Assembly: GCA_032622095.1 (NCBI GenBank)
Contig: CP136063.1
Coordinates: 40,648,106-40,712,105, forward strand
Source: Siphonodentalium dalli
Lineage: Eukaryota > Mollusca > Scaphopoda > Gadilida > Siphonodentaliidae
Reading direction: 5' to 3'
DNA length: 64,000 nucleotides
The notes under the pieces are model-generated. The model was not told where the DNA came from and did not search any database. It saw only the letters and a program-made list of their open reading frames with translations. Numbering within the stretch: the first letter of the stretch is position 1; each line of letters begins with the position of its first letter. The position numbers and the translations under genes are program-made. This document shows positions 35,855 through 46,510 of this stretch, in pieces.

Positions 35855-36447
35855 CAGTCTGGGATATCCTTTGATCGGGATATCATTTCTCCTATGGGAT
35901 ATCATATCCCGTTCGGGATATCAATATTGTATGACATTTTTGGAGTTAACCACCCATTGATTGATTTGCTAATTGTTCTGTGAATGAACAATATTTTGTT
36001 TTCTTACAAGTTAGAGATACACAAGAAATTGGGAGTGACTGATTGATCAATGAACGATGTGATTAACTGTTTGATTTGATTGCATTTCAATGTGGATATT
36101 CAAGGGATGATTAAAATGTTTTATAACCACAATTACTTATCTGACAGTCTGCAATGATTTACAAAAAGATTTAGGAGTGAAAATGATGCTATGCCAATGT
36201 AAAAACACTTCATCAAATTGTGTCTTTACATGGCATAATTCTAATTTCAATATTTCACCATTAGCCAAAAACATTATGATATAAATATCTTGGAATTACT
36301 TGTTAACAACATTGGTAATTCAAAATAATTCAATCAAAGGGTAGTAACTACAATAATTTTCAGACAATATTTATATCCCAAACGGGATATGATATCCCAT
36401 AGGGGAAATAATATCCTGAAGGAAGGTTATCCTAGAGGCTAGACCTG
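35855..36447. mobile_element. MITE-like element with GGGATATC-rich inverted arms and TTCAA duplication
   Basis: Left arm 'gggatatcatttctcctatgggatatcatatcccg' (from about 35875) is inverted at about 36372-36420. Outermost ends CAGTCT and CAGGTCT lie next to TTCAA at 35850-35854 and 36448-36452. The surrounding host sequence is a dispersed repeat that reads across the insertion ('ttgcattcaa' to 'ttcaattcctg', compare about 40110). Confidence 0.7.
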
Positions 36448-36452
36448 TTCAA

Positions 36453-37092
36453 TTCCTGCAATACATATAAATACATATATTCCATTCATATAGTCATATC
36501 TTTAACATATTTATTTTTCAGAAGCTCATGAACACCATCACCTTTAGCTTATTAATTCATAGTATTATTTCTCTATCATTTAGTTTAATTGTTCATCTTT
36601 TTTAAATTCTTTTTTGTTCATAAAGTATAGAATGGATCACCCTGAATTGTTTTGTGTTTTATTATATATTTGTATTAGTATCACATTTCGAATAATTGTA
36701 TTTTATTTTCACTCCCTGATTTGTATTTGTATGTTTGTTATGTTGGCCGTGGACCTTTGTTTTCTTCTGTTTCTTTTCTTTTGGAATTTGTTCCTATTAC
36801 GAACAGTACTTGTCACTGACTTATAGATTTGGTGAGTTTATAATATTATGGCATGTAATGTAAATGTAAAATGGGTTGAGCCCATACTAGCCAATTTATG
36901 TAGGAACATAATTTATATGCCACATGTTATGTACATTTGGTGTGGCTACACTATATTATCGCGAATCCGCGATACATATCGTATCGTGACCTAGGTCACA
37001 GGCTAGGTGTATTTTCCCATCCCTAGCCATGGCAGCCATCTTGAATTTCCTGTGTTTGTCATTAATCATTAATTCCTTTAGCACAGGCTATA
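36453..37092. other. Intronic; AT-rich with dispersed-repeat fragment at the end
   Basis: A 70-aa hydrophobic ORF (36614-36826) is a translation of T-rich sequence and lacks support. From about 37015 to 37092 lies a piece of the dispersed repeat, resuming at 37722 after the next element. Confidence 0.4.
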
Positions 37093-37100
37093 CTAGTAGT

Positions 37101-37713
37101 CAGGCCTCAGCTTGTAGGTTGACAATAGGGAGAAGTGACTTCTCCCTCTGGGAATTTCAGGGAGAAGTGAAGGAGAAATAGGGAGAAGTGGGGAGAGTCA
37201 AATCCGTAATATTTACCGGATATTTGTTAAATCTTTGGAAATCAACACAAAATTGCTTCTGAAGAACACCATAAGTACCATAAAGTTAGAGGGTTTCTCC
37301 TCCCATGGGACAATGGGATTAGTATAACATACCATAAAGTTAACAGGTAATTAGTGCATGATCATAAACTTAATCACCATGCAGAGGTGTCAATTAATGC
37401 AGAGGTGTCATAAATACTATATGGGCTGGCCTCACAGTTCACACCATTTATGATCAGCATTGAATTGTGAGGTTAATAATAGGTGTCAATAGACTGATTA
37501 AGTTGTTTCATTATAAAGATAAAGGAGTTCTAACTGAACTGACACAAAGCATGCACAGTATGTCTGAATTGCAAGGCCCTATTTTCTATTTGAAAAAAAA
37601 AAAATTGTAAAAAAAAAAGGGAGACTTCCACTTCTCCCTAGAGTCTCCCTAGGGCGAAATCGGCGGCCCTAGGGCGAGAACTTCGCCCTAGTCGCCCCCT
37701 AAGCTGAGGACTG
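37101..37713. mobile_element. hAT-type MITE, 613 bp, with 8-bp target duplication
   Basis: Termini CAGGCCTCAGCTT and inverted CAGTCCTCAGCTT (12 of 13 match). Flanked by an exact 8-bp repeat CTAGTAGT (37093-37100 and 37714-37721). Both ends carry 'gggagaagt'/'cttctccct' blocks; an A-rich run lies near 37596-37618. It splits a dispersed repeat that reads 'gcacaggcta' to 'tgtcacattttc' across the insertion. Confidence 0.88.
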
Positions 37714-37721
37714 CTAGTAGT

Positions 37722-38485
37722 ATGTCACATTTTCATTCAATCATCACCAAATTTCATATGCTTGTTCATCTCAATGCCTAGATAAGAACGTCCCCTATAC
37801 TGGCCTCTAGGTCACATTCTGTTTAATACCATGCCGTTGGTCTGAACTTGGTGGAGAAGGTACTTTCAATTTGGGGTAACTTCTCCACCTATGATAGTTG
37901 TAAAATATAAGCAACAACAACGCTTAAACTTGTACAACCAACAATCAATACCACCTCCCCTTACCCACCACCCAGAAAGATCTTGAAAAAAACATTTGCC
38001 TACTTGTGGTGTGGAAAATGTATAAATTTAGTAAAATGGTCATAAATGCACACAAAGCGATAAAATTATGTATGTATGGGTATTTCCCATTTTAGTTAAG
38101 AACACCCAATGTGTGTTACAATACATCCTTCTCCTAATCCGAAACCCTTCTGGACAGATAAGTGGTGTATATCTGACACAATGTGATTGTTAGTGGTGAT
38201 TGTTAATGTATGTTGCGAAGTTACCCCACCGAGGCGAAGTTTCCCCAGTTTATGGTACATGTCACATTATACCATCCAATAATTACCAAATTACCATGAC
38301 CTGTCTGGACCAGTCAATATTTTTATTTTTAACTTAAATCCATCTTGTTTTACTGAGTGAGTTACCATATGTGTTCCATATTTCGAGTGCCTGTAATCAC
38401 TGTTAGGCAGGCAGTATGCATGCAATGATTCCACCCACATTAAAAGCCAGGCCTGACTGACATAACTAATACTTTACAATTTCAG
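37722..38485. other. Intronic; end of split dispersed repeat then unique sequence
   Basis: 37722-37810 completes the repeat interrupted by the hAT MITE. The rest to 38485 shows no feature other than the branch/acceptor region of the next exon. Confidence 0.45.
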
Positions 38486-38540
38486 TGTAAAAAATTCCCA
38501 GTCATCACCCGAAGCAAATCTAAAAAATGATAACGAAAAG
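38486..38540 (+). CDS. Exon 2 of the PWWP / tyrosine-recombinase gene model
   Basis: 55 nt between acceptor 'ctttacaatttcag' and donor GTAATT. Only one frame is open; it needs one base from exon 1 phase and ends in phase 0, matching both neighbours. Encodes a short hydrophilic stretch, VKNSQSSPEANLKNDNEK, just before the PWWP domain. Confidence 0.55.
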
Positions 38541-38757
38541 GTAATTACCAAGTTTAATTAACATTTTCCCCATTGACTTGTATGAAGAATTGAGGATGAG
38601 ACCATTTGTATATCTTTGTTCATATATAAACACTGTGCACAATGTCTTTGTGTTTTAGCTCACGTAACTTCACAGTAGATATATATATTTTTTTTTGGTT
38701 CGGCATCATAAAGTGTATTATATATAATCAATTTATAAATGTCATGAGATGAATATG

Positions 38758-38884
38758 ATAAATAGAATATGTAATTCTTGTTTCTCTCATATGATATTTA
38801 TGAAACTCGTCACAAATTTTCAGTTTTCTCTCGTTTCATAAATATCATATGAGAGAAACACTCATTTCATATCCTCTATTTCTG
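38758..38884. mobile_element. Palindromic hairpin element H2
   Basis: Arms about 38780-38806 and 38833-38859 ('gtttctctcatatgatattt') are exact inverted copies, with weaker pairing outward. The loop contains 'actcgtc..ctctcgt'. Termini 'gataaataga' and 'cctctattt' match those of H1. It sits in intron 2 of the gene model. Confidence 0.75.
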
Positions 38885-39054
38885 TAATGTGATTATGTGA
38901 TGCATATTTTATCATCAAATGGTTGACCCTAACTGATGTTTTCAATTTTTATTTTTGTTTGTGTCCGTGATAAACAATTTGATGTTTATAAATTATTGTA
39001 TTGTTGACAGATCTGTCACACATCATGTACAGTACTGGGGATTCTTTTTTCCAG

Positions 39055-39158
39055 CTACTTGTATGGGCTAAAGTGAATGGTGCCGCAGGTGAATGGTGGC
39101 CAGCAGTGATGGAGGATTCAACAGACATATGTGTTTATATAAAATCTGATGATTCCAT
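39055..39158 (+). CDS. Exon 3: PWWP domain, N-terminal half
   Basis: 104 nt after the acceptor 'gattcttttttccag', ending at donor GTGAGA. Encodes LLVWAKVNGAAGEWWPAVM followed by EDSTDICVYIKSDDS. This is the hallmark start of a PWWP domain (V-W-A-K-x2-G…WWPA), a chromatin module that binds methylated histone H3K36 and DNA. The aromatic cage positions W (VWAK) and WW are present. Entry phase 0 fits exon 2 and exit phase 2 fits exon 4. Confidence 0.8.
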
Positions 39159-39234
39159 GTGAGAATAACAAATATATTTTATATTTATAAACACTGGCAG
39201 TTCTGTGTGTGAGAAGGTCTTTCACGGTTTGTCA

Positions 39235-39415
39235 CTGTGTCAAACTGGGGATTTCCGATGTGATTTTAGACTTTACACTGGGGACCTCAAAACACAGGCA
39301 GTTCTGTGTGTGAAAAAGTCGTTTCACTGTTTGTCACTGTGTCAAACTGGGGACTTCGATGTGATTTTAGACTTTAGTCACTTTACACTGACTGGGGACC
39401 TCAAACAAACGGACT
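39235..39415. repeat. Duplicated GGGGAC phrase
   Basis: 'gtcaaactggggaytt.cgatgtgattttagacttt.acactggggacctca' occurs twice in tandem (about 39238-39290 and 39340-39405), the longest form of the phrase also seen near 24215 and 35505. Confidence 0.75.
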
Positions 39416-39429
39416 TAAATGATATCCCC

Positions 39430-40255
39430 ATTGTCATCGATCGAGCAGAAGTCTGTGAGTATGTCTGTCTGTCAACAATTTCTTCCGTTCAGGCTACATG
39501 TCGCATTTCTCATCCAATCGGCACGTTCTCATCTAGGCACTGAGATGGACAAGTGTATACACTTGTCCATCTCAATGCCTAGATGAGAATGTCCCCTATT
39601 TGTACCCGTTCCGAATTCCAAAATGGCCGCCAGGCGGCCATCTTGGATTTCCAATCATCTCCAAATGTTGTCTAGTATACATGTTCATCTCAATGCCTAG
39701 ATGCCCTTTTTGTAAATCTGTTTTTTAAAAGATCATGAGGTGCTTTTGAGGTGCACAGCCATTTCCAATTTATGATATGTAAAGACAATGAGGTGCCTTT
39801 GATGTGTGCTCATTTTCAAACTGTTTTCAAAGACCATGTCAGAGGTGGCTTTGAGGTGTACACCTCAGATATTTGCATAGTAGGTGTAAGTTAACACTGC
39901 AAAGGCACATTTTGGTCGCGATCTGAAATCCAAAATGGCCGTCATTGCCCCATCTTGGATTTCCTTCTGCACAGGCTACATGTCACATTTATGATCTAAT
40001 CAACTTAGTTTGTATACATGTTTATCACAATGCTTAGATGAAAACGTCCAGTTTGGTCCTGTTCTGTATTCCAAAATGGCCGACATTTGAATGGATGCCC
40101 TGTAGCCTATTGCATTCAATTCCTGTAGTGCTTAAAGTTAATCAACATATATATTCCATTCATATTATAGTCAGATTTAACTTATTTAACTTGATGTTCA
40201 ATATAGATCGCAATTTCATGACAAATAACTCCATGTCAAGATAAGCTACATTTCC
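39430..40255 (+). repeat. Dispersed 'gatggccgcc' element in intron 3
   Basis: Left-end words 'attgtcatcgatcgagcaga' and 'gtctgtc'. The body has three or four units with 'ccaaaatggcc' and 'ctcaatgcctagatg'. The right end 'tcaagataagctacattt' lacks the final hairpin. Confidence 0.65.
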
Positions 40256-40350
40256 ATTGATCCTTTGAAATACACAACTGAGTCTGGGGACATGGAACAT
40301 GTATATTTCAATGCTTTTTTCTGGATCATGACTGTTTCTTTTCGTTTCAG

Positions 40351-40421
40351 ATTCAAAGTTAAGCCAAATGACATAAGGCCATTCCCTGGGGACTTTGAAA
40401 AAACGAAGTCAGCAGCAATTG
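40351..40421 (+). CDS. Exon 4: PWWP domain, middle
   Basis: 71 nt after the acceptor 'cttttcgtttcag', donor GTATTT. Encodes IFKVKPNDIRPFPGDFEKTK and SAAI. The D-I-R-P-F step is the usual PWWP beta-strand ending 'l.PF' before the helical part. Phases agree with exons 3 and 5. Confidence 0.78.
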
Positions 40422-40734
40422 GTATTTAAATATATTTATATCTTCACCTTGTATGGGCATATTGTTATCAGTTTATAACTTTCGTCCCGATTAAATTGCC
40501 AAACACTAAAACAGACAGAAGTTCCTGAATTCCTAAATAAACATAATAGGTGATTTTAAATGTACATTGCTTTAAAATCAATAATTGTGCATATTTAAAA
40601 ACATAAATGCAACTTAAAAATTACTACATACCTATGTGTAATAATAATATAAGTTATATAACGCCATCATAGTAGCCCGAAAGCTTTGAAAATTCTATCA
40701 TTTGTTTGTTTTACATGTACCAGGTTTAGATCAA

Positions 40735-41065
40735 CTTGACTTTTCGTCCGTTCGGCGACGTACGTCCACAATTCCTTTGGCTCACTCCATAGGCAGCATT
40801 CTTCATCCGAACATACTGCTTCGGGGTGACCTCTAGATGGGGGCTATCAATTTCTTTCGATTTTCGTTTAAAAAGATGGCCGCCGTTGGCCTTCTTTCAT
40901 TTAAATTTTTAATCCATTGGCTCACGCTACAGCCCATATTTATGAGCGGATCATTCTGACGTGTAATATGCATGATCGGACCGGGCCCCAGATGGGAGAT
41001 AATGATTCTTTCCGGGAAGCTATCAATTTTTTCTTATTTTCGTTAAAAAACATACTAGTAGCCCC
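40735..41065 (+). repeat. Dispersed-repeat fragment
   Basis: Words 'tcaacttgacttttcgtccg', 'ggctcactccataggcagca' and 'aaagatggccgccg' identify a variant of the dispersed family. Truncated on the right. Confidence 0.55.
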
Positions 41066-41075
41066 CTTTGGCTTT

Positions 41076-41680
41076 TTAGTCGAGTTTTACAAAAAACTCG
41101 ACTTATGGTTTGATGAGGGACGGTTGGCGGGCGTCCGTCCGTCCGTCCGTCCGGGCGACTCCAACTATATCTCGAACAAATATTAACCAATTTCAATAAT
41201 TTTTGGTATTCGAGTTGCTTTCAACAATAACTTTGACGAGTTCGAAAACCAGTGTCGTCCGATTTTTTTCACCGGAGTTATGTCCCTTAGTTTGCCGATT
41301 TTAAGGTCGTAAGCGCAATAACTCGAACAAATATTAACCGATTTCAATAATTTTTGGTATACGAGTTGCTTTCAACAATATCTTTGACAAGTTTGAAAAC
41401 CAGTGTCGTCCGGTTTTTCGCACCAGAGTTATGTCCCTTAGTTTGCGCCGATTTTAAGGTCGTCAATGCAATAACTCGAACAAATATTAACCGATTTCAA
41501 TAATTTTTGGTATATGAGTTGCTTTCAACAATATCTTTGACGAGTTCGAAAACCAGTGTCGTCCGATTTTTCGCACCGGAGTTATGTCCCTTAGTTTGCC
41601 GATTTTTAAGGTCGTCAACGCAATAACTCAAACCAATATTAACCGATTTCAATAATTTTTGGTATATTTTTTGTTGTTAT
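41076..41680 (+). repeat. Tandem repeat 'ctcgaacaaatattaacc', about 150-bp unit, 3.5 copies
   Basis: Left end is a hairpin, 'gtcgagttttacaaaaaactcgac', then 'gtccgtccgtccgtccg'. Units share 'aataatttttggtat.cgagttgctttcaacaat', 'ttcgaaaaccagtgtcgtcc' and 'gagttatgtcccttagtttg'. The phrase pattern resembles the introns of the exon array at 43.8-51 kb. Confidence 0.8.
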
Positions 41681-42600
41681 ATTTTAATATTTAATTTAAA
41701 TTTCAATTTTTTTTGCTCAAATAACACCCCCAAAAGTTTATAATTTAAGTATTAAGCCCTGTTAAGGCCTGCATATTTATTTGTGGTAATGCTGTACATA
41801 ACACACCAAATAGGTGAAGAGCAAACAGTTAATTAGACATATACATACAAAAATAGGTGAAAGGGTATAGATATATTAGAGAGTGTTTTGATAGAGTAAA
41901 AGAGAGTGAAGCGGGGATGTTGTCACAAGAGTATTTCCCAACAGGGAGCGCCGGCATCTTGTGTATATGTGAGTTCACTGCATGGCCACATGGCTGGTGT
42001 TATAATCTAAACAGTAAACAACCCACGACAGTAATGAGAATTTAATGAGCACTTGCACCAATGCTGAATGATAACAGTGTTTTATTAGAATAACATGATA
42101 AGCCCTTCTTCTGTGCTGTGCCTTTAATAGTTACATCCCATTTGACAGTGACATATCTAATTCTGATTTGGGATTATTAGTGTGTGTAATGTTATAATGT
42201 CACTGCCTCACCAGGCCTCATTGGTTCCATCATTTTGGTAAATATATATGTACCACTGTCATCATCTGATTTTCACCCAATTCGTGTTTAAGTAAATCTT
42301 CCAAGATCATTATTCTGGTTCTCATTATTTGCAGTTAACTTAAAGGAACTCTCAGGTGTCAATTAAACATACAGGTACCTAATCTACCTATAGATATTTT
42401 ATCAGATTGGAACCAAATTTGGGACAATTAGGTAAATATTAAGAAATATAATCATTTGCTACATTTGCTGCCAATTTAATTAATTTACCCCATATAATAT
42501 GTATGTAATGCTTATGTGGAGAACCTCAACATCGTTTGTATTTAATAGATTCAACCATTAATATGAAACTCGACATAACATCTTTTGATGTGTCCCTCTT
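41681..42600. other. Intronic, nothing recognised
   Basis: AT-rich; no delimited repeat or exon. Confidence 0.35.
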
Positions 42601-42604
42601 GTTA

Positions 42605-43255
42605 TAGCATATTATTGAATTGACCCCCGTCCGTCGGGCCGTGTGTCCGTCCATCACACTTTAGGGGTAACTTAGTGGTGTAATCAACTCCTCCTAGGGT
42701 ATTCATCATACAGCTTTGAAACTTTGGGGATTTGTTAACAATACATTGATGATTTGCAACATCTATATAGGGTTTGGAAAATTTTATTTTTTATAGAGTT
42801 ATGGCCATTTTTATGTCAAATTTATGCAAATTTGGTGTTTTTTCGACCAAAAAATAAGTAAGAGTTACTTTATCAAAACCAAAGTTGGTATGTGACTCAA
42901 TAATATAAAAATACAGTTGAAGTTGAAATTTGGGCCCGATCCGATGATTTTTATTAAAGTTACATCCTGGTTTTGACTTAGAATTTCCCAAATTTATCTT
43001 TTCCTATTGATAGCTTGAGTAAGAGTTACTTTATCAAAACCAGACTTGGTATGTGACTCAATAATATCAAAATACAGGTCAAGGTCAAATTTGGGCCCGG
43101 TCCGATGATTTTTGTTAAAGTAACATTCTGGTTTTGACTTAGAATTTCCCAAATTTATCATTTCCGATCGATAACTTGAGTATGAGTTACTTTATCAAAA
43201 CCAAACTTAAAATGTGACTTGGAGTATAAGTACTTTGTCCAATTTTGCCCACAAA
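42605..43255. repeat. Tandem repeat, unit about 165 bp, about 2.5 copies
   Basis: Units share 'gagtaagagttactttatca', 'ggtatgtgactcaataatat', 'tttgggcccg.tccgatgatt' and 'cttagaatttcccaaattta' (near 42850, 43018, 43185). A 'gtccgtcgggccgtgtgtcc' left end precedes it. Confidence 0.75.
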
Positions 43256-43299
43256 ATTAATTTTTCATCTTACTTAAGCCAAATAAATAGTTAACCGAC

Positions 43300-43590
43300 G
43301 TTTCGGGGGACACAGTGGTCGGACGACCTTTTATTTCATTTAAACTTTCAATCCATTGGCTCACTCTACATCCCGCATTTATGTTCAGATGATTCTGAGA
43401 TTTGCATGTACAATCAGGCCGGGCCCCAGAAGGGAGCTATCAATTTTCCCCAGATTTCGTTAACATGGCCACCAGGATCTTTATTATTTGAATATATTGA
43501 ATTCATTGGCATGCTCTGCAGCAGTTACGTTGCAGTCACACTGTTATTTCCAAGTTGAGCTGCAGTGTCATTGACACTTTCATAATTTTA
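43300..43590 (+). repeat. Dispersed element right end
   Basis: Body words 'ggctcactctacatcccgca' and 'gttaacatggccacc', then the right terminal hairpin 'gctgcagtgtcattgacact' at about 43558-43580, the same end as the 17.5-kb copy. Confidence 0.65.
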
Positions 43591-43622
43591 CAACTGGATT
43601 GTTATTGTCATTGTTATTTTAG

Positions 43623-43691
43623 CTAAATTCAAGAAGAAAAATATGCTGAGGACCCTTGAATACTTTCTCAGTGATATTGAGTGGGCATTGG
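43623..43691 (+). CDS. Exon 5: PWWP C-terminal helix and linker
   Basis: 69 nt after acceptor 'gttattttag', donor GTAAGT. Encodes KFKKKNMLRTLEYFLSDIEW and AL, consistent with the helix that closes PWWP domains (F..K…..A/FL..AI.EA style). Both boundaries are phase 1, like each of the following array exons. Confidence 0.72.
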
Positions 43692-44041
43692 GTAAGTACA
43701 TTAACTTTAAATATTTGACATGGGTGTTATTTATTTGTTAGCTTATCTTGACATGGAGGCTACATACAGATCGCATTTCTCATCAATAACTTGAACAAAT
43801 TTTAACAGATTTCTTTGAAACTTGGTATACATAACTCTCCCTTAATAATGTATTATGTTGATTGGATTCGAAAACCGGTCCGGCCCCTCAATTTAGGGCG
43901 GAGTTATGGCTGGTCATTTTGCTATTTTCGTTATTTTTTCATCGGAGCAATAGCTCAACAAATTTCAGCTGATTTCTTTTAAACTTAGTATATGATATCA
44001 CCTCACTATATATTGATTGCTGTTGATAAATTTTATTACAG

Positions 44042-44158
44042 AACAAACGAGTCCGAAGAAGAAGATGGGCTTCATTTTGCCGCCAGTAGAAGAAACGCCA
44101 CCAGAGGTTATATTGGCGCCACATGTCCCTCCTCCTGTAGTGCCTGTCGAACCACCTG
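44042..44158 (+). CDS. Exon 6, array copy 1 (proline-rich, 39 codons)
   Basis: Acceptor 'ttttattacag', donor GTAAGT. Phase 1 on both sides and 117 nt long, so it can be repeated or skipped without shifting the frame. Encodes EQTSPKKKMGFILPPVEETP then PEVILAPHVPPPVVPVEPP: a basic patch followed by a Pro/Val-rich linker, likely disordered. Confidence 0.75.
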
Positions 44159-44452
44159 GTAAGTCCTGGCTTGTGATTCATTAACATTTCTCATCAATAA
44201 CTTGAACAAATTTTAACAGATTTCTTTGAAACTTGGTATGCGTAACTCTCCCTCAATAATGTATTATGTTGATTGGATTCGAAAACCGGTCCGGCCCCTC
44301 AATTTAGGGCGGAGTTATGGCTGGTCATTTTGCTATTTTCGTTATTTTTTCATCGGAGCAATAGCTCAACAAATTTCAGCTGATTTCTTTTAAACTTAGT
44401 ATATGATATCACCTCACTATATATTGATTGCTGTTGATAAATTTTATTACAG

Positions 44453-44569
44453 AACAAACGAGTCCGAAGAAGAAGATGGGCTTCATTTTGCCGCCAGTAG
44501 AAGAAACGCCACCATAGGTTATATTGGCGCAACATGTCCCTCCTCCTGTAGTGCCTGTCGAACCACCTG
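44453..44569 (+). CDS. Exon 6, array copy 2, with in-frame stop
   Basis: Same splice sites and length as copy 1, but GAG (Glu) is TAG in the middle ('ccaccataggtt', near 44514), and a Pro codon is CAA. If included, translation stops; because the exon is symmetric it can be skipped in frame. Confidence 0.75.
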
Positions 44570-44873
44570 GTAAGTCCTGGCTTGCGATTCACTAGCATTT
44601 CTCAACAATAACTTGAACAAATTTTAACAGATTTCTTTGAAACTTGGTATGCGTAACTCTCCCTCAATAATGTATTATGTTGATTGGATTCGAAAACCGG
44701 TCCGGCCCCTCAATTTAGGGCAGAGTTATGGCTGGTAATTTGGCTATTTTCGTTATTTTCCCATCGGAGCAATAACTCAACAAATTTCAGCTGATTTCTT
44801 TTAAACTTAGTATATGATATCACCTCCTGTCACCTCACTATATATTGATTGCTGTTGATACATTTTATTACAG

Positions 44874-44990
44874 AACAAACGAGTCCGAAGAAGAAGATGG
44901 GCTTCATTTTGCCGCCAGTAGAAGAAACGCCACCAGAGGTTATATTGGCGCCACATGTCCCTCCTCCTGTAGTGCCTGTCGAACCACCTG
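44874..44990 (+). CDS. Exon 6, array copy 3
   Basis: Identical coding sequence to copy 1; preceded by the 421-bp-type intron with the 10-bp addition. Confidence 0.75.
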
Positions 44991-45284
44991 GTAAGTCCTG
45001 GCTTGTGATTCATTAACATTTCTCATCAATAACTTGAACAAATTTTAACAGATTTCTTTGAAACTTGGTATGCGTAACTCTCCCTCAATAATATATTATG
45101 TTGATTGGATTCGAAAACCGGTCCGGCCCCTCAATTTAGGGCGGAGTTATGGCTGGTCATTTTGCTATTTTCGTTATTTTTTCATCGGAGCAATAGCTCA
45201 ACAAATTTCAGCTGATTTCTTTTAAACTTAGTATATGATATCACCTCACTATATATTGATTGCTGTTGATACATTTTATTACAG

Positions 45285-45401
45285 AACAAACGAGTCCGAA
45301 GAAGAAGATGGGCTTCATTTTGCCGCCAGTAGAAGAAACGCCACCAGAGGTTATATTGGCGCCACATGTCCCTCCTCCTGTAGTGCCTGTCGAACCACCT
45401 G
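45285..45401 (+). CDS. Exon 6, array copy 4
   Basis: Identical coding sequence to copy 1, intact acceptor and donor, phase 1-1. Confidence 0.75.
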
Positions 45402-45695
45402 GTAAGTCCTGGCTTGCGATTCACTAGCATTTCTCATCAATAACTTGAACAAATTTTAACAGATTTCTTTGAAACTTTGTATGCGTAACTCTCCCTCAAT
45501 AATGTATTATGTTGATTGGATTCGAAAACCGGTCCGGCCCCTCAATTTAGGGCGGAGTTATGGCTGGTCATTTTGCTATTTTCGTTATTTTTTCATCGGA
45601 GCAATAGCTCAACAAATTTCAGCTGATTTCTTTTAAACTTAGTATATGCTATCACCTCACTATATATTGATTGCTGTTGATACATTTTATTACAG

Positions 45696-45812
45696 AACAA
45701 ACGAGTCCGAAGAAGAAGATGGGCTTCATTTTGCCGCCAGTAGAAGAAACGCCACCAGAGGTTATATTGGCGCCACATGTCCCTCCTCCTGTAGTGCCTG
45801 TCGAACCACCTG
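45696..45812 (+). CDS. Exon 6, array copy 5
   Basis: Identical coding sequence to copy 1, intact acceptor and donor, phase 1-1. Confidence 0.75.
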
Positions 45813-46116
45813 GTAAGTCCTGGCTTGCGATTCACTAGCATTTCTCATCAATAACTTGAACAAATTTTAACAGATTTCTTTGAAACTTTGTATGCGTAAC
45901 TCTCCCTCAATAATGTATTATGTTGATTGGATTCGAAAACCGGTCCGGCCCCTCAATTTAGGGCAGAGTTATGGCTGGTAATTTGGCTATTTTCGTTATT
46001 TTCCCATCGGAGCAATAACTCAACAAATTTCAGCTGATTTCTTTTAAACTTAGTATATGATATCACCTCCTGTCACCTCACTATATATTGATTGCTGTTG
46101 ATACATTTTATTACAG

Positions 46117-46233
46117 AACAAACGAGTCCGAAGAAGAAGATGGGCTTCATTTTGTCGCCAGTAGAAGAAACGACACCAGAGGTTATATTGGCGCCACATG
46201 TCCCTCCTCCTGTAGTGCCTGTCGAACCACCTG
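46117..46233 (+). CDS. Exon 6, array copy 6, two substitutions
   Basis: Pro to Ser (CCG to TCG) and Pro to Thr (CCA to ACA) changes; otherwise intact, with the same splice sites and phase. Last copy before the inserted elements. Confidence 0.73.
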
Positions 46234-46330
46234 GTAAGTCCTGGCTTGTGATTCATTAACATTTCTCATCAATAACTTGAACAAATTTTAACAGATTTCT
46301 TTGAAACTTGGTATACGTAACTCTCCCTCA

Positions 46331-46510
46331 ATAAATAGACGTTATATACACAAGGTTGCAATATCGAATCTGATATTGGAACGAGTCTGATTGTCGCTGC
46401 TATAAAGCGACGAGTACCGCAGGTACGAGTCGCTTTATAGCAGCGACAATCAGACTCGTTCCGATATCAGATTCGATATTGCAACATTGTGTATATAACG
46501 TATTTATCTA
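46331..46510. mobile_element. Palindromic hairpin element H3, inserted in the exon array
   Basis: About 75-bp arms pair almost perfectly ('cgttatatacaca..gcaatatcgaatctg' with its inverse) around a loop 'gagtaccgcaggtac'. The left terminus 'aataaatag' interrupts the array intron phrase 'ctctccctcaataatg' at about 46334. Same terminal style as H1 and H4. Confidence 0.82.

Noticed and set aside
36614-36826. Hydrophobic 70-aa ORF resembling a membrane protein
   Set aside because: Arises from T-rich sequence; no start context, splice sites or conserved pattern.
39007-39054. Upstream extension of PWWP exon 3 through 'ttgttgacag'
   Set aside because: The frame is open, but entry at that acceptor would need a phase not supplied by exon 2; the acceptor 'cttttttccag' at 39054 fits both phase and pyrimidine tract.
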